A stretch of DNA of 64,000 bases from Muribaculaceae bacterium (lineage in GTDB: Bacteria; Bacteroidota; Bacteroidia; Bacteroidales; Muribaculaceae). Positions within the stretch are counted from its first letter, which is position 1; each line of letters opens with the position of its first letter. Made by a program: the position numbers and the translations under genes. Shown piece by piece: positions 9,959 through 21,043 of the stretch. The DNA is taken from assembly GCA_029057985.1 (NCBI GenBank), contig JAIDYR010000004.1, positions 52,336 to 116,335 on the forward strand. Direction: 5' to 3'. A model generated the notes under the pieces. The model was not told where the DNA came from, made no database searches, and saw only the letters and a list, made by a program, of their open reading frames with translations.

Positions 9959-10747
9959 TCAGAACTCGCGGCCTTTGGATCTCAGGACTTCTTCAACGTA
10001 TTTAAAAGTCGTCAGAATCTCCGGGTCCTCGGGAGTGATGAGTATCTGATGCTCGAAGTGCGCGGAAGGTTTACGGTCGCGGGTGCGACATTGCCAGCCG
10101 TCTCTTTCGATTACGATATTTTTGCTTCCCATGTTAATCATCGGCTCGATGCAGATCTCCATGTTCGGCTTCAGCACGGGTCCTGTGCCACGACGTCCGT
10201 AATTTGGCACTTCCGGATCTTCATGCATCTTATGGCCGATGCCGTGACCACACATCTCACGGACCACACTATATCCTGCGCGCTCGCAATATGTCTGGAC
10301 AGCGTTGGCTATATCTCCTACTCTCTTTCCGCCGCGTGCCGCCTCGATTCCCACGTATAGGGATTCCTTGGTGACCTTAAGCAATCGCTCCGTCTTCTCG
10401 TCGATCTGTCCGACAGCGAATGTATAGCAGCTGTCGCCGTGCATGCCGTTGAGTTCGACTACGCAGTCTGTGCCTATGATGTCCCCCTCGCGAAGAGCGT
10501 AATTGGAAGGGAATCCATGGACTACAGTCTCATTGACTTCGATGCAGAGTGTGCCGGGAAATCCGCCGTACCCCAAGCAAGCGGGCTTACCCCCGTTATC
10601 GAGGATAAACTCGCGTGCTATGGTATCCAGCCGCATTGTCGTCACTCCCGGCTCTATCCATTTGGCGACTTCGCCAAGAGTGCGGCTCACGAGATCGCAG
10701 GCCGCGCGCGACAATTCGATTTCTTCCGGTGTCTTGAGATATATCAT
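9959..10747 (-). CDS. map: Type I methionyl aminopeptidase
   Basis: M24 family: [19 protein letters not shown]. Confidence 0.96.
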   Translation of the reverse strand: MIYLKTPEEIELSRAACDLVSRTLGEVAKWIEPGVTTMRLDTIAREFILDNGGKPACLGYGGFPGTLCIEVNETVVHGFPSNYALREGDIIGTDCVVELNGMHGDSCYTFAVGQIDEKTERLLKVTKESLYVGIEAARGGKRVGDIANAVQTYCERAGYSVVREMCGHGIGHKMHEDPEVPNYGRRGTGPVLKPNMEICIEPMINMGSKNIVIERDGWQCRTRDRKPSAHFEHQILITPEDPEILTTFKYVEEVLRSKGREF

Positions 10748-10798
10748 ATCGTCTTGGATGATACTCTTACCTTAAAACGTTGTTACAATCTATTTCAA

Positions 10799-12136
10799 TT
10801 AGAATACGCCTTTACCTGTCGTGCGGCCTTGGATGCGTCCGTCCTTCATAAGACCGTCATAGTGACGCATCAGCAGATGGCCCTCGATGATACGCAATGT
10901 ATCAAGGATAACGCCGACAAGGATCAGCAGCGATGTGCCACCGAAGAATTGAGCGAAACTTCTGTTAAGACCGCAGACATAGGCGATCGAGGGCAGGATT
11001 GCCACGATGCCGAGGAAGATAGATCCGGGAAGAGTGATACGCGACATGATGGAATCGAGATATTCCACAGTCGGCTTGCCGGGCTTGATGCCGGGGATAA
11101 AGCCGTTGTTGCGTTTCATGTCTTCCGCCATCTGCTGCGGACGCACTGTGATTGCAGTGTAGAAATATGTGAAGGCTACGATCATCAGGAAGTAGATGAT
11201 ATTGTAAGTCCAGCTATACATATTTGTCAGCGAACCCCAGAAGCCGGTGTGGCTTGTGGAGAAGCCTGCTACAGTCACAGGGATAAACATGATTGCCTGA
11301 GCGAAGATGATCGGCATTACGCCGGCCGCATTCACTTTCAGGGGGATGTACTGGCGCGCACCACCGTATTGCTTGTTGCCTACGACACGCTTTGCGTACT
11401 GCACGGGCACCTTGCGGGTACCCTGCACGAGCAATACTGCTCCTGCGATCACTGCAAGCAGGATGACGATCTCGAGCAGGAAGATTACCAGGCCGCCACC
11501 GGCTGAGTTCATCAGACGCTGAGTGAATTCCTGGAAGAAAGCTTCCGGCAGACGGGCGATGATACCGATAAGGATGATGAACGAGATACCGTTGCCGACA
11601 CCCTTCTGGTCGATTCTTTCGCCGAGCCACATGATGAACATCGATCCGGCTGCAAGCACGATCGTCATGAAGACTACCGTCCAGAAGCCCATATCCACGT
11701 AGCCTCCGGCCGCTGTCACCTGATATTTCAGATTCATCAGATACGCCGGACCCTGAAGAAGCAGGATAAGAACTGTGAGATAACGGGTATACTGGTTGAG
11801 CTTCATTCGGCCGCTCTCACCCTCACGCTGCATCTTCTGGAATGCGGGAAGCACCATGCCGAGCAACTGAATTACGATCGATGCCGTAATATAGGGCATG
11901 ATACCGAGGGCGAAAATTGAAGCCTGGGAGAATGCGCCGCCCGAGAACATATCGAGAAGCTGCATCAGGCCATCCGAAGTGAAGTTCTTCAGCGCCATGA
12001 GTGAATCCGGGTTGATGCCCGGAAGGACTACATAGCAACCGAAGCGGTAGATCACCACAAGCAGCAGAGTGATGCCGATGCGGTGACGCAGATCTTCTAC
12101 GCTCCAGATATTTTTAATTGTTTGAGAGAATCCCAT
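10799..12136 (-). CDS. secY: Preprotein translocase subunit SecY
   Basis: Multi-TM protein; GINPDSL, LGIMPYITASIVIQLL. Confidence 0.98.
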   Translation of the reverse strand: MGFSQTIKNIWSVEDLRHRIGITLLLVVIYRFGCYVVLPGINPDSLMALKNFTSDGLMQLLDMFSGGAFSQASIFALGIMPYITASIVIQLLGMVLPAFQKMQREGESGRMKLNQYTRYLTVLILLLQGPAYLMNLKYQVTAAGGYVDMGFWTVVFMTIVLAAGSMFIMWLGERIDQKGVGNGISFIILIGIIARLPEAFFQEFTQRLMNSAGGGLVIFLLEIVILLAVIAGAVLLVQGTRKVPVQYAKRVVGNKQYGGARQYIPLKVNAAGVMPIIFAQAIMFIPVTVAGFSTSHTGFWGSLTNMYSWTYNIIYFLMIVAFTYFYTAITVRPQQMAEDMKRNNGFIPGIKPGKPTVEYLDSIMSRITLPGSIFLGIVAILPSIAYVCGLNRSFAQFFGGTSLLILVGVILDTLRIIEGHLLMRHYDGLMKDGRIQGRTTGKGVF

Positions 12137-12146
12137 TTTATGTCAG

Positions 12147-12593
12147 TTATTTTTTGACCACGCTTCCGCCGGCTGCCGTGATGGCTTCTTCCGCCTTTTT
12201 GGAGAACGCGTCAGCTTCGACTTCAAGTTTACGAGTGAGCTCGCCGTTGCCGAGAATCTTTACGAGGCAATTCTTAGCCACGAGGCCGGCGTTGCGGAGT
12301 TCCTCCACGCCGATCTTTTCGAGATTCTGCGCTGCTGCAAGAGCTTCGAGAGCATCAAGGTTAATAGCCTTGTACTCTTTGCGATTGATATTCTTGAAGC
12401 CGAATTTGGGGACACGGCGCTGAAGAGGCATCTGGCCACCTTCGAAGCCGATTTTGCGACTGTAGCCCGAACGGGATTTCGCACCTTTGTGACCGCGGGT
12501 CGAAGTGCCACCGTAGCCGGAGCCGGGACCGCGACCTATGCGTTTGTTCTTCTTATTGCTGCCGGGAGCGGGTTGAAGATTATGAAGTTCCAT
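12147..12593 (-). CDS. rplO: 50S ribosomal protein L15
   Basis: MELHNLQPAPGSNKKNKRIGRGPGSGYGGTSTRGHKG. Confidence 0.97.
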   Translation of the reverse strand: MELHNLQPAPGSNKKNKRIGRGPGSGYGGTSTRGHKGAKSRSGYSRKIGFEGGQMPLQRRVPKFGFKNINRKEYKAINLDALEALAAAQNLEKIGVEELRNAGLVAKNCLVKILGNGELTRKLEVEADAFSKKAEEAITAAGGSVVKK

Positions 12594-12619
12594 TTTCTTG
12601 CTTACTTTAGATCTGATTG

Positions 12620-12799
12620 TTAGAGAGTTGTCACTGCTACAAGATGACTTACAGCCTTTACCATGCCGCGAATTGAAGCATTGTCCTCATGGACTACTGT
12701 CTGATTCATCTTCTTAAGGCCGAGAGCGTCCAGTGTGCGCTTCTGCACAGCCGGGCAGTTGATGCGGCTCTTGATCTGTTTGATTGCTATCTGTGCCAT
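12620..12799 (-). CDS. rpmD: 50S ribosomal protein L30
   Basis: Hand translation [59 protein letters not shown] (59 aa); not in the ORF track. Confidence 0.95.
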   Translation of the reverse strand: MAQIAIKQIKSRINCPAVQKRTLDALGLKKMNQTVVHEDNASIRGMVKAVSHLVAVTTL

Positions 12800-12813
12800 T
12801 TCGGATCTTGATC

Positions 12814-13332
12814 TTATTTGCCGTTAAACACTTTTTCGACCGGAATACCGCGCACTGCAGCAACCTGCGCCGGCGAGCGAAGTTCGCCAAGTGCTTCGAT
12901 AGTGGCCTTTACAAGGTTGTGGGGGTTGGAAGAACCCTTTGATTTTGCAAGCACGTCAGTGATGCCTACGCTTTCAAGCACAGCACGCATTGCGCCGCCG
13001 GCCTTTACTCCGGTACCCTCGGAAGCAGGCTTCAGGAAGACGCGTGAACCGCCGAACTTCGCTGCCTGTTCGTGAGGAATTGTGCCTTTGTGAACCGGCA
13101 CACGGATAAGATTCTTCTTGGCTGCGTCTACGCCCTTGGCGATAGCGGCCTGCACTTCATTGGCTTTGCCGAGGCCCCAGCCTACTACGCCGTCTTCATT
13201 GCCGACTACGACGATGGCTGCGAAACTGAAAGCGCGTCCGCCTTTTGTAACCTTGGTCACACGGTTGATGGCCACGAGACGGTCCTTCAGATCGAGATCA
13301 TTAGTGGATTTTACTCTATTTGTCTTTGCCAT
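12814..13332 (-). CDS. rpsE: 30S ribosomal protein S5
   Basis: [41 protein letters not shown]. Confidence 0.98.
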   Translation of the reverse strand: MAKTNRVKSTNDLDLKDRLVAINRVTKVTKGGRAFSFAAIVVVGNEDGVVGWGLGKANEVQAAIAKGVDAAKKNLIRVPVHKGTIPHEQAAKFGGSRVFLKPASEGTGVKAGGAMRAVLESVGITDVLAKSKGSSNPHNLVKATIEALGELRSPAQVAAVRGIPVEKVFNGK

Positions 13333-13340
13333 GATTTCTT

Positions 13341-13682
13341 TTAGAATTTAAGACCGGCCTCACGCGCTGCGTCGGCCAATGATTTTACTCTGCCGTGGAA
13401 AAGATAACCGTTACGGTCAAATACGACTGTCGTGATGCCTTTCTCGAGCGCTTTCTTTGCGATCTCTGCGCCTACTTTGGCTGCCACCTCCGACTTCGTG
13501 CCTCCTTCAAGACCCTTGGAAGAAGCTGCGACCAGTGTTGCGCCGGCAAGGTCATCGATTACCTGCACATAGATGCCCTTGTTGGAGCGGAAGACGCTCA
13601 TGCGCGGACGCTCTGCAGTGCCGGATATTTTACCGCGAATGCGGGTTTTGATTTTATTTCTTCTTGCGATTTTTGATACCAT
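13341..13682 (-). CDS. rplR: 50S ribosomal protein L18
   Basis: [20 protein letters not shown]...[24 protein letters not shown]. Confidence 0.97.
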   Translation of the reverse strand: MVSKIARRNKIKTRIRGKISGTAERPRMSVFRSNKGIYVQVIDDLAGATLVAASSKGLEGGTKSEVAAKVGAEIAKKALEKGITTVVFDRNGYLFHGRVKSLADAAREAGLKF

Positions 13683-13697
13683 TGCTTCCTAATTTTA

Positions 13698-14252
13698 TTA
13701 TTTAGCATTTGCGGACTTGCCGGATTTGCGACGAATGATCTCGCCCACAAATTTGATACCTTTACCCTTATAGGGCTCGGGCTTGCGGAGCGAACGGATC
13801 TTGGCGCATACCTGGCCGAGAAGCTGCTTGTCGGCGCTCTCAAGAATGATAAGAGGATTCTTGTTGCGCTCGGACTTTGCCTCTACCTTGATCTCTTTAG
13901 GAAGTTTGATGAAGATGGCGTGGGAGAAACCGAGTGCGAGTTCGAGCACCTGGCCCTGGGATGTTGCACGGTAACCTACGCCTACGAGTTCCATCTCTTT
14001 CTTATAACCTTCCGATACGCCTACCACCATGTTGTGGATGAGGGCACGATAGAGACCGTGCTGAGCGCGGTGTTCGCGCTGATCGTCGGGACGTGTCACT
14101 ACTACGTGGCCGTCTTCTACCGCTACGTGGATATCGGGGTTGATCTCTTGCGACAGCTCGCCCTTGGGGCCCTTAACTGTCACTACATTGCCATTTACCT
14201 GGACTGTCACGCCGGCAGGTATCTCAATCGGGGCTTTACCTATTCTTGACAT
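13698..14252 (-). CDS. rplF: 50S ribosomal protein L6
   Basis: MSRIGKAPIEIPAGVTVQVNGNVVTVKGPKGEL. Confidence 0.98.
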   Translation of the reverse strand: MSRIGKAPIEIPAGVTVQVNGNVVTVKGPKGELSQEINPDIHVAVEDGHVVVTRPDDQREHRAQHGLYRALIHNMVVGVSEGYKKEMELVGVGYRATSQGQVLELALGFSHAIFIKLPKEIKVEAKSERNKNPLIILESADKQLLGQVCAKIRSLRKPEPYKGKGIKFVGEIIRRKSGKSANAK

Positions 14253-14267
14253 TTCTGATACCTCCTA

Positions 14268-14666
14268 TTAATAAACGTAACATAATACTTCGCCGCCGAC
14301 CTTGAGGTCTTTAGCTTCCTTGTTGGTCATCACACCCTTCGAAGTCGAAAGGATTGCGATTCCGAGGCCGTTAAGCACGCGGGGCATGTCTTTGTAGCCT
14401 GTGTACTGACGGAGACCGGGACGCGAAATGCGCTTGAGGTCTTTGATCGCGTTGATCTTGTCGATCGGATCGTACTTGAGGGCGATCTTGATTGTGCCCT
14501 GCGGATTCTGGCCCTCCTCGAACTTATAGTTCAGGATATAGCCTTGGTCGAAAAGGATTTTAGTGATCTCCCTTTTCATCTTTGATGAGGGAACCTCCAC
14601 CACGCGGTGTCCGGCATGGATGGCGTTTCTCAATCTCGTCAAATAATCTGCTATTGGATCAGTCAT
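14268..14666 (-). CDS. rpsH: 30S ribosomal protein S8
   Basis: MTDPIADYLTRLRNAIHAGH. Confidence 0.98.
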   Translation of the reverse strand: MTDPIADYLTRLRNAIHAGHRVVEVPSSKMKREITKILFDQGYILNYKFEEGQNPQGTIKIALKYDPIDKINAIKDLKRISRPGLRQYTGYKDMPRVLNGLGIAILSTSKGVMTNKEAKDLKVGGEVLCYVY

Positions 14667-14775
14667 TTTTTTGGATTGTTAAATTGATTCAGATTTTCTG
14701 AACAATATTTAATACTCACGTGTGTCAATGGGCTTACCGACAAGGTCGCCCTTGCCAATAAGCTCAAAAACTTTG

Positions 14776-14806
14776 CAAAGATACTCGGAATTTCCGATAT
14801 ATCAAA
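14776..14806 (-). promoter_or_regulatory. Internal promoter upstream of rpsH
   Basis: TTTG-N19-TATCTTTG on the minus strand. Confidence 0.7.
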
Positions 14807-14882
14807 ATTTTGCGCCTATAAATTAATGTTTTGGCACTTATTTTTCAAATTTTTGGGGATTCCTCGTGCTGCGGAAGAGTAA

Positions 14883-14921
14883 AAACGAAAAAAAGCGCCA
14901 CCCGGATTCCGGATGACGCTT
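14883..14921 (-). terminator. Intrinsic terminator between rpsN and rpsH
   Basis: AAGCGTCATCCGG-AAT-CCGGGTGGCGCTTTTTTTC on the minus strand. Confidence 0.8.
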
Positions 14922-14952
14922 CGTATGATCTTGATTGATTTTACGTCGGATT

Positions 14953-15255
14953 TTACCAGCTTGCTTTCTTAACGCCGGGGATCAGACCAGCGGATGCCAT
15001 TTCACGGAATTGGATACGCGAAATGCCAAACTGACGCATATATCCTTTCGGACGGCCGGTAAGAGTGCAACGGTTGTGAAGACGCACCTTGGATGCATTC
15101 TTCGGGAGTTTCTGAAGCTTGGTGAGCGCTTCGTAGTCGATGTTACCCTCGGCGTCGGCCAGAGCGGCCTTCTTGAGAGCAGCTTTCTTCTCAGCGTATT
15201 TGGCCACCATCTTCTGGCGCTTTACCTCACGCGCCTTCATTGATTCTTTTGCCAT
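14953..15255 (-). CDS. rpsN: 30S ribosomal protein S14
   Basis: [28 protein letters not shown]; no zinc-ribbon cysteines. Confidence 0.97.
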   Translation of the reverse strand: MAKESMKAREVKRQKMVAKYAEKKAALKKAALADAEGNIDYEALTKLQKLPKNASKVRLHNRCTLTGRPKGYMRQFGISRIQFREMASAGLIPGVKKASW

Positions 15256-15268
15256 ATTTTATCGAGGG

Positions 15269-15817
15269 TTATTTATTTTCGTGTTTGAACGGAAGACCGA
15301 ATTTCTTAAGAAGTGCGAAGCCTTCTTCGTCGGTCGGAGCAGAAGTAACAAACGTGATGTTCATACCCTGCAGTTTGGGAACACTGTCGATGTTGATCTC
15401 GGGGAAGATGATCTGCTCCTGAATGCCGAGTGTATAGTTGCCGCGGCCATCGAGCTTGGAGTTGATACCCTTGAAGTCGCGGATACGGGGAAGAGCAACC
15501 TTCACGAGACGCTCCAGGAATTCATACATCTTGTCCTTGCGGAGTGTGACCATAGCGCCGATGGGCATTTTCTTACGGAGCTTGAAGTTGGAGATATCCT
15601 TCTTCGAGAGAGTGGGCACGGCTTTCTGACCTGTGATGGCAGTAAGCTCGTTGAGAGCAGTCTCGATGAGTTTCTTATCCTGGGTTGCAGCGCCGAGGCC
15701 CTGGTTGATCACGATCTTTTCCAGACGGGGCACCTGCATTACAGTGCTATAGTTGAACTCCTTCTGAAGTTCGGGAACGATGCGTTCCTTGTAGTCATTT
15801 CCAAGTGTCGTGCTCAT
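15269..15817 (-). CDS. rplE: 50S ribosomal protein L5
   Basis: [32 protein letters not shown]. Confidence 0.98.
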   Translation of the reverse strand: MSTTLGNDYKERIVPELQKEFNYSTVMQVPRLEKIVINQGLGAATQDKKLIETALNELTAITGQKAVPTLSKKDISNFKLRKKMPIGAMVTLRKDKMYEFLERLVKVALPRIRDFKGINSKLDGRGNYTLGIQEQIIFPEINIDSVPKLQGMNITFVTSAPTDEEGFALLKKFGLPFKHENK

Positions 15818-16137
15818 TATTTGATCTCCTCTCCAGATTTTTTAGCGATTCTTACCAGTTTGCCTGCTTCGTTGAGCTTGCGGCCGACGCGGGTCGGCTT
15901 GCCGGTCTTGGGATCGAGCGGATTAAGCTTGGATATGTGAAGCGGGGCTTCCATTTTTACGATTCCTCCCTGAGGATATTTTGCATTGGGCTTCATGCTC
16001 TTGGAGATGATATTGATGCCCTCTACAATAGCGCGCTCCTTTTTGGGGAACACTTCGAGCACACGGCCGGTCTTACCCTTGTCGTCACCAGAGTTGACGT
16101 AGACCGTATCGCCCTTCTTGATATGTAATTTTGCCAT
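15817..16137 (-). CDS. rplX: 50S ribosomal protein L24
   Basis: [29 protein letters not shown]. Confidence 0.97.
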   Translation of the reverse strand: MAKLHIKKGDTVYVNSGDDKGKTGRVLEVFPKKERAIVEGINIISKSMKPNAKYPQGGIVKMEAPLHISKLNPLDPKTGKPTRVGRKLNEAGKLVRIAKKSGEEIK

Positions 16138-16164
16138 TGTTGACTTGATAAGTTTAAGACGTTA

Positions 16165-16530
16165 TTAAAGTACCTCCGGCGCGAGGGACACGATCTTCAT
16201 ATTAGTGCCGCGAAGCTCACGCGCAACGGGGCCGAAGATACGAGTGCCGCGAAGTTCGCCGGCATTGTTGAGAAGTACGCAAGCGTTGTCGTCGAAACGG
16301 ATGTAGGAGCCGTCGGGACGGCGGATTTCCTTCTTCGTGCGGACAACTACCGCTTTGCTGACTGTGCCCTTCTTAACGTCAGACGAAGGGATGGTGCTCT
16401 TTACTGTAACGACGATTATGTCGCCAACCGAAGCGTAGCGACGGCCTGTGCCGCCAAGAACATGAATGCAGAGCGCTTCTTTCGCACCACTGTTATCTGC
16501 AACTGTCAAACGTGATTCACTCTGGATCAT
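16165..16530 (-). CDS. rplN: 50S ribosomal protein L14
   Basis: [27 protein letters not shown]. Confidence 0.98.
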   Translation of the reverse strand: MIQSESRLTVADNSGAKEALCIHVLGGTGRRYASVGDIIVVTVKSTIPSSDVKKGTVSKAVVVRTKKEIRRPDGSYIRFDDNACVLLNNAGELRGTRIFGPVARELRGTNMKIVSLAPEVL

Positions 16531-16532
16531 AG

Positions 16533-16793
16533 TTACTTAACTTTTTCGATTATTTCTACGAGTCTCCATCTCTTGGTCTTGCTCAAGGGGCGAGTCTCCA
16601 TCAGGCGAACTGTATCACCGATCGAGCATTCGTTGTTCTCGTCATGAGCATGATACTTTTTTGTCTTGTTGACAAACTTACCATAGATAGGGTGCTTCTC
16701 TTTCCACTTGATTTCGACAGTGATTGTCTTGTCGCACTTGTTGCTCGAAACAACCCCGATTCTCTCTTTTCTTAAATGTCTCTTTTCTTCCAT
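16533..16793 (-). CDS. rpsQ: 30S ribosomal protein S17
   Basis: [34 protein letters not shown]. Confidence 0.97.
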   Translation of the reverse strand: MEEKRHLRKERIGVVSSNKCDKTITVEIKWKEKHPIYGKFVNKTKKYHAHDENNECSIGDTVRLMETRPLSKTKRWRLVEIIEKVK

Positions 16794-16819
16794 TTTTTAA
16801 AAATTCTTTTCGGGGGTGA

Positions 16820-17026
16820 TTACTTGGAAGCTGCCTCAGCAATTTCCTTCTGGCGCAACACTGTCTTCAGTCGGGCAATCTCCTTGCGATCTTTTGTGAT
16901 CTTGGAGGGATTGTCGATGGGAGATATCGCGTGCGCTACTTTCAATTCACGATAAGCCTTCTCGGAAGCTTCGATCTGAGCGCGGAGTTCCGGAATGCTT
17001 AATTCCTTGATTTCTTCCTTTTTCAT
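16820..17026 (-). CDS. rpmC: 50S ribosomal protein L29
   Basis: MKKEEIKELSIPELRAQIEASEKAYRELK. Confidence 0.96.
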   Translation of the reverse strand: MKKEEIKELSIPELRAQIEASEKAYRELKVAHAISPIDNPSKITKDRKEIARLKTVLRQKEIAEAASK

Positions 17027-17105
17027 TTGTAGTTTTTTACTTTCTTGGATTGCGAAATCTGCGCCCCTACGCCAAGCATACAGGCACAGAAATTCAATTC
17101 GACCG

Positions 17106-17136
17106 CAAAATTAATGAAAATATTTTAATTATCAGC
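17106..17136 (-). promoter_or_regulatory. Candidate internal promoter upstream of rpmC
   Basis: TAATTTTG on the minus strand; the -33 element is weak. Confidence 0.5.
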
Positions 17137-17225
17137 TATTTTCATCATCTTTTCTGCCGTTTTCCCTGAATTTTCCGCATTTTTAACGATTTTTCTCCTT
17201 AGAAACCCCTACTCCCCTATCCATA

Positions 17226-17269
17226 AGAAAAGCCCGATAAGGATTTTGTCTTCCTTGCCGGGCTTTTCT
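17226..17269 (-). terminator. Intrinsic terminator between rplP and rpmC
   Basis: AGAAAAGCCCGGCAAGGA ... TCCTTATCGGGCTTTTCT hairpin on the minus strand. Confidence 0.7.
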
Positions 17270-17289
17270 GAGTTTATGCGATTGTCGGA

Positions 17290-17721
17290 TTAAACGTTCT
17301 GGCTGGGATCATAATCGCGGCGCACTACAAACTTCGTGATGACGGGAAGTTTCTGAGCTGCCAGGCGAAGTGCTTCCTTAGCGATGTCATAGCTTACGCC
17401 CTCGACTTCGATAAGGATACGTCCGGGAGTGACGGGCGCAACGAATCCTTCGGGGTTACCTTTACCTTTACCCATGCGGACCTCAGCGGGTTTCTTAGTG
17501 ATGGGCTTATCGGGGAAGATGCGGATCCAGATCTGACCCTGACGCTGCATGTAGCGGGTCACGGCGATACGTGCGGCCTCGATCTGACGGCCGGTGATCC
17601 ATTTCGACTCCAAAGTCTTGATGCCAAACGAGCCGAAGGCGAGCTGATTGCCTCTCTGAGCCTCACCTTTCATGCGGCCCTTTTGCGAACGGCGGTATCT
17701 GGTTCTTTTAGGTTGTAACAT
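17290..17721 (-). CDS. rplP: 50S ribosomal protein L16
   Basis: [33 protein letters not shown]. Confidence 0.98.
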   Translation of the reverse strand: MLQPKRTRYRRSQKGRMKGEAQRGNQLAFGSFGIKTLESKWITGRQIEAARIAVTRYMQRQGQIWIRIFPDKPITKKPAEVRMGKGKGNPEGFVAPVTPGRILIEVEGVSYDIAKEALRLAAQKLPVITKFVVRRDYDPSQNV

Positions 17722-17754
17722 GATTATATCTGTTAATTGGAGTGAATACTACTT

Positions 17755-18486
17755 TTAACGGTTATTGTTCTTCTTGTTGCGGAAGCCGCCCTTACGGCCG
17801 CCACCCTGGGGGCGTCCGGGCTCTTTCTGTCCGATGGCGTATGAGGGAGTAAGCTCCTTCTTGCCATAGATTTCGCCGCGGCAGATCCATACTTTTACGC
17901 CGAGGATACCGACTTTCGTCAACGCTTCTACCAAAGCGTAGTCGATATCAGCACGCAGAGTGTGGAGCGGAGTGCGACCTTCCTTGAACATTTCAGAACG
18001 AGCGATTTCAGCACCATTGAGACGGCCGGATACCTGCACCTTGATGCCTTCGGCACCCATGCGCATTGTAGACTGGATAGCCATCTTGATCGCGCGGCGG
18101 TAAGCCACCTTGTTTTCGATCTGACGAGCAATATTGCTTGCCACGATTTCTGCATCCAGTTCCGGGCGCTTGATCTCATAGATGTTGATCTGGACTTCCT
18201 TGCCGGTCAACTTCTTGAGTTCCTCCTTGAGAGCGTCGACATCCTTGCCACCCTTACCGATGATCATACCGGGGCGGGAAGTGCAGATAGTGACAGTCAC
18301 CATTTTGAGGGTACGCTCGATGATGATTCTTGAAACGCTTGCCTTGGCAAGACGAGTGCGGAGATACTTACGGATCTTGGAGTCCTCAAGGAGGGTCTCA
18401 CCGTATTTCTTGCCGCCATACCAGTTTGAGTCCCAACCGCGGATTACACCCAGGCGATTGCTTATCGGATTAACTTTCTGTCCCAT
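17755..18486 (-). CDS. rpsC: 30S ribosomal protein S3
   Basis: [32 protein letters not shown]. Confidence 0.98.
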   Translation of the reverse strand: MGQKVNPISNRLGVIRGWDSNWYGGKKYGETLLEDSKIRKYLRTRLAKASVSRIIIERTLKMVTVTICTSRPGMIIGKGGKDVDALKEELKKLTGKEVQINIYEIKRPELDAEIVASNIARQIENKVAYRRAIKMAIQSTMRMGAEGIKVQVSGRLNGAEIARSEMFKEGRTPLHTLRADIDYALVEALTKVGILGVKVWICRGEIYGKKELTPSYAIGQKEPGRPQGGGRKGGFRNKKNNNR

Positions 18487-18493
18487 CTTGCGA

Positions 18494-18898
18494 TCAATTG
18501 TTTTCGTTATTAATAGTATCCACGTAGATAGTCACGTGGTTGGAGCGTTTGCGGATACGATAGCCGCGGCCCTGCGGAGCGGGGCGGAGACGCTTGAGCA
18601 TGGGAGCTGCGTCTACGAAGATTGTCTTTACGTAGAGTTCGCCGGCCTCTGCCTTGCGATCGTTTTTCTGTTCCCAGTTGGCAATAGCCGAGCGGAGAAG
18701 TTTCTCCACGCGGTTTGACGCCTCTTTATTGGAGAATTTGAGGATGCCGAGGGCCTTGAAAACCTCCTGACCGCGCACCATATCTACGACGAGGCGCATC
18801 TTGCGGGGAGAAGTAGGCACATTGCGGAGCTTTGCGAAATATTCGCTTTTGCGAGCCTCCTTAATGGCATCTGCTGATTTTCTTTTTCTTAAACCCAT
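18494..18898 (-). CDS. rplV: 50S ribosomal protein L22
   Basis: [33 protein letters not shown]. Confidence 0.97.
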   Translation of the reverse strand: MGLRKRKSADAIKEARKSEYFAKLRNVPTSPRKMRLVVDMVRGQEVFKALGILKFSNKEASNRVEKLLRSAIANWEQKNDRKAEAGELYVKTIFVDAAPMLKRLRPAPQGRGYRIRKRSNHVTIYVDTINNENN

Positions 18899-18937
18899 TG
18901 TATTGAATTTCTATTTTTTCGGTTTGTTATAGGGCCA

Positions 18938-19207
18938 TTATTTCTTCTTATTGCCTCCGTGGCCACGGAAGGTACGTGTCGGCGCGAACTCGCCGAGCTT
19001 GTGGCCTACCATGTTTTCTGTCACGTAGACGGGGATGAACTTGTTACCATTGTGCACTGCGAAAGTGTGGCCTACGAAGTCAGGGGAGATCATGGAAGCA
19101 CGGCTCCAGGTCTTGATGACCGACTTTTTACCGCTTTCTTCCATAGCAGCCACTTTCTTTTCGAGCTTTACGCTGATAAATGGTCCTTTTTTAAGCGAAC
19201 GACTCAT
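18938..19207 (-). CDS. rpsS: 30S ribosomal protein S19
   Basis: [19 protein letters not shown]...[15 protein letters not shown]. Confidence 0.98.
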   Translation of the reverse strand: MSRSLKKGPFISVKLEKKVAAMEESGKKSVIKTWSRASMISPDFVGHTFAVHNGNKFIPVYVTENMVGHKLGEFAPTRTFRGHGGNKKK

Positions 19208-19229
19208 AGTTGTCTCTTTTTATCAAATT

Positions 19230-20096
19230 TTATTTCTTTCTTCTTTCAATGATATACTTCGAAGAATGTTTCTTCGGAGAACGTGTCTTCAGGCCCTTGG
19301 CATAAAGACCGGTGCGAGAACGGGGATGGCCACCGCTCTGACGACCTTCACCACCACCCATCGGGTGATCGACAGGGTTCATAACGACACCACGGTTGTG
19401 GGGACGACGGCCCTGCCAACGGGAGCGGCCGGCTTTACCGCTGCTCTCAAGAGAGTGCTCGGAGTTGCCGACTACGCCTACAGTGGCGCGGCATGAAAGA
19501 AGCACCTTGCGGGTTTCACCCGAAGGCAATTTGATGATCGCGTAGTCACCTTCGCGAGAGGTCAACTGAGCGAACGTGCCGGCGGAGCGAGCCATGCTCG
19601 CGCCCTGACCGGGCTTGAGTTCGATACAATGGATGAGCGTACCGACGGGAATTTTCGAAAGGGGAAGAGTATTGCCGACTTCGGGGGCAACGTCTTCACC
19701 GCTCATTACGATCTGACCTACTTCCAGTCCGTTAGGAGCGATCATGTAAGCCTTGGAGCCATCCTTGTAATAAAGGAGTGCGATGCGTGCGGAGCGGTTG
19801 GGATCGTACTCGATAGTCTTCACGACAGCGGGCACGCCGTCGTTGATACGCTTGAAGTCGATGAGACGCAATTTTCTCTTATGACCACCGCCACGATAGC
19901 GGGTGCTCAGATGACCGGAAGAGTTACGGCCGCCGGTCGAACGCTTGCCGACGATAAGAGATTTCTCTGGTGCGTTAGCAGTCGATTTGCAAAGTTTAGT
20001 CTCGCCATTTACCTTGACGTTCTCTTCGCGTTTGAACACACCAATAATCTTGTGTCTTTGGCCCGGTGTTGTGGGCTTGAATTTTTTTACTGCCAT
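19230..20096 (-). CDS. rplB: 50S ribosomal protein L2
   Basis: [19 protein letters not shown]...[14 protein letters not shown]. Confidence 0.98.
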   Translation of the reverse strand: MAVKKFKPTTPGQRHKIIGVFKREENVKVNGETKLCKSTANAPEKSLIVGKRSTGGRNSSGHLSTRYRGGGHKRKLRLIDFKRINDGVPAVVKTIEYDPNRSARIALLYYKDGSKAYMIAPNGLEVGQIVMSGEDVAPEVGNTLPLSKIPVGTLIHCIELKPGQGASMARSAGTFAQLTSREGDYAIIKLPSGETRKVLLSCRATVGVVGNSEHSLESSGKAGRSRWQGRRPHNRGVVMNPVDHPMGGGEGRQSGGHPRSRTGLYAKGLKTRSPKKHSSKYIIERRKK

Positions 20097-20104
20097 TGGA
20101 ACGT

Positions 20105-20395
20105 TTAAATATTGCTGTAGTAATCGATTGTCTGACCCTCAGCTACGGTCACGTAAGCCTTCTTGTAAGCGGGCTTCTGACCGCGGATGAGGCCGGCCTT
20201 TGTATAGCGGGCTTTACGCTTGCCTGCATAGTTGGCCGTGTTAACTCTTACGACGCGTACATTGTAGAGCTTCTCTACGATGTCTTTGATCTGAAACTTG
20301 TTGGCCTCGGGAGACACAGCGAAAGTATAGCAGTTCTGCTTTTCGCTGTAGGCGGTGGCCTTTTCAGTCACGATAGGTTTGATATCGATTTTCAT
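20105..20395 (-). CDS. rplW: 50S ribosomal protein L23
   Basis: [44 protein letters not shown]. Confidence 0.96.
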   Translation of the reverse strand: MKIDIKPIVTEKATAYSEKQNCYTFAVSPEANKFQIKDIVEKLYNVRVVRVNTANYAGKRKARYTKAGLIRGQKPAYKKAYVTVAEGQTIDYYSNI

Positions 20396-20416
20396 TTCTT
20401 CTGATCTCCGTGGGGT

Positions 20417-21043
20417 TTAAAGTTGATTAAGAACGTTTACGCTGTCTTCTGTAAGAAGGATGGCGTCAGTGTTGAGCACTGTGTAGGCGTTCAGGTCCAT
20501 TGCACGCTGAAGAAGCGCATTGGGCACGTTGCGAACTGAAAGAAGCACGTTTTCGTCCTTCTCGGGAAGAACTACGAGCACCTTCTTATTCTCAAGCTTG
20601 AAGCTCTTTGCCATTTCCATGTAGCTCTTTGTGCGGGGAGCCTCAAATGTGAAGTTCTCTACTACGAAGAGGTTGGGAACTTTTGCAGTCAGAGCGATCT
20701 TGCGGGCAAGCGCCTTCTGCTTCTTGTTAATTTTAGAGCGGTAGTCGCGCGGACGCGGACCGAAAACTGTGCCGCCACCGCGGAGAAGCGGAGAGTTGAT
20801 ATCGCCTCGACGTGCGCCGCCGCCGCCCTTCTGACGGATAAGCTTGCGGGTCGAACCGGAGATTTCAGAACGCTCCTTGCTCTTATGTGTGCCCTGACGC
20901 TGGTTAGCGAGGAACTGCTTCACGTCGAGATAGAGAGTGTGCTCTGCATTACCCTCAGTAAGGTCGCGGCCAAACACTTCATCATTCAGGGTCACCTTGC
21001 GACCCGTGTCTTCACCTTTGATGTTATATACTGCTACTTCCAT
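20417..21043 (-). CDS. rplD: 50S ribosomal protein L4
   Basis: [35 protein letters not shown]. Confidence 0.97.
   Translation of the reverse strand: MEVAVYNIKGEDTGRKVTLNDEVFGRDLTEGNAEHTLYLDVKQFLANQRQGTHKSKERSEISGSTRKLIRQKGGGGARRGDINSPLLRGGGTVFGPRPRDYRSKINKKQKALARKIALTAKVPNLFVVENFTFEAPRTKSYMEMAKSFKLENKKVLVVLPEKDENVLLSVRNVPNALLQRAMDLNAYTVLNTDAILLTEDSVNVLNQL

Noticed and set aside
10439-11506. 355-aa plus-strand ORF
   Set aside because: Antisense to map and secY; a shadow ORF with no recognisable domain.
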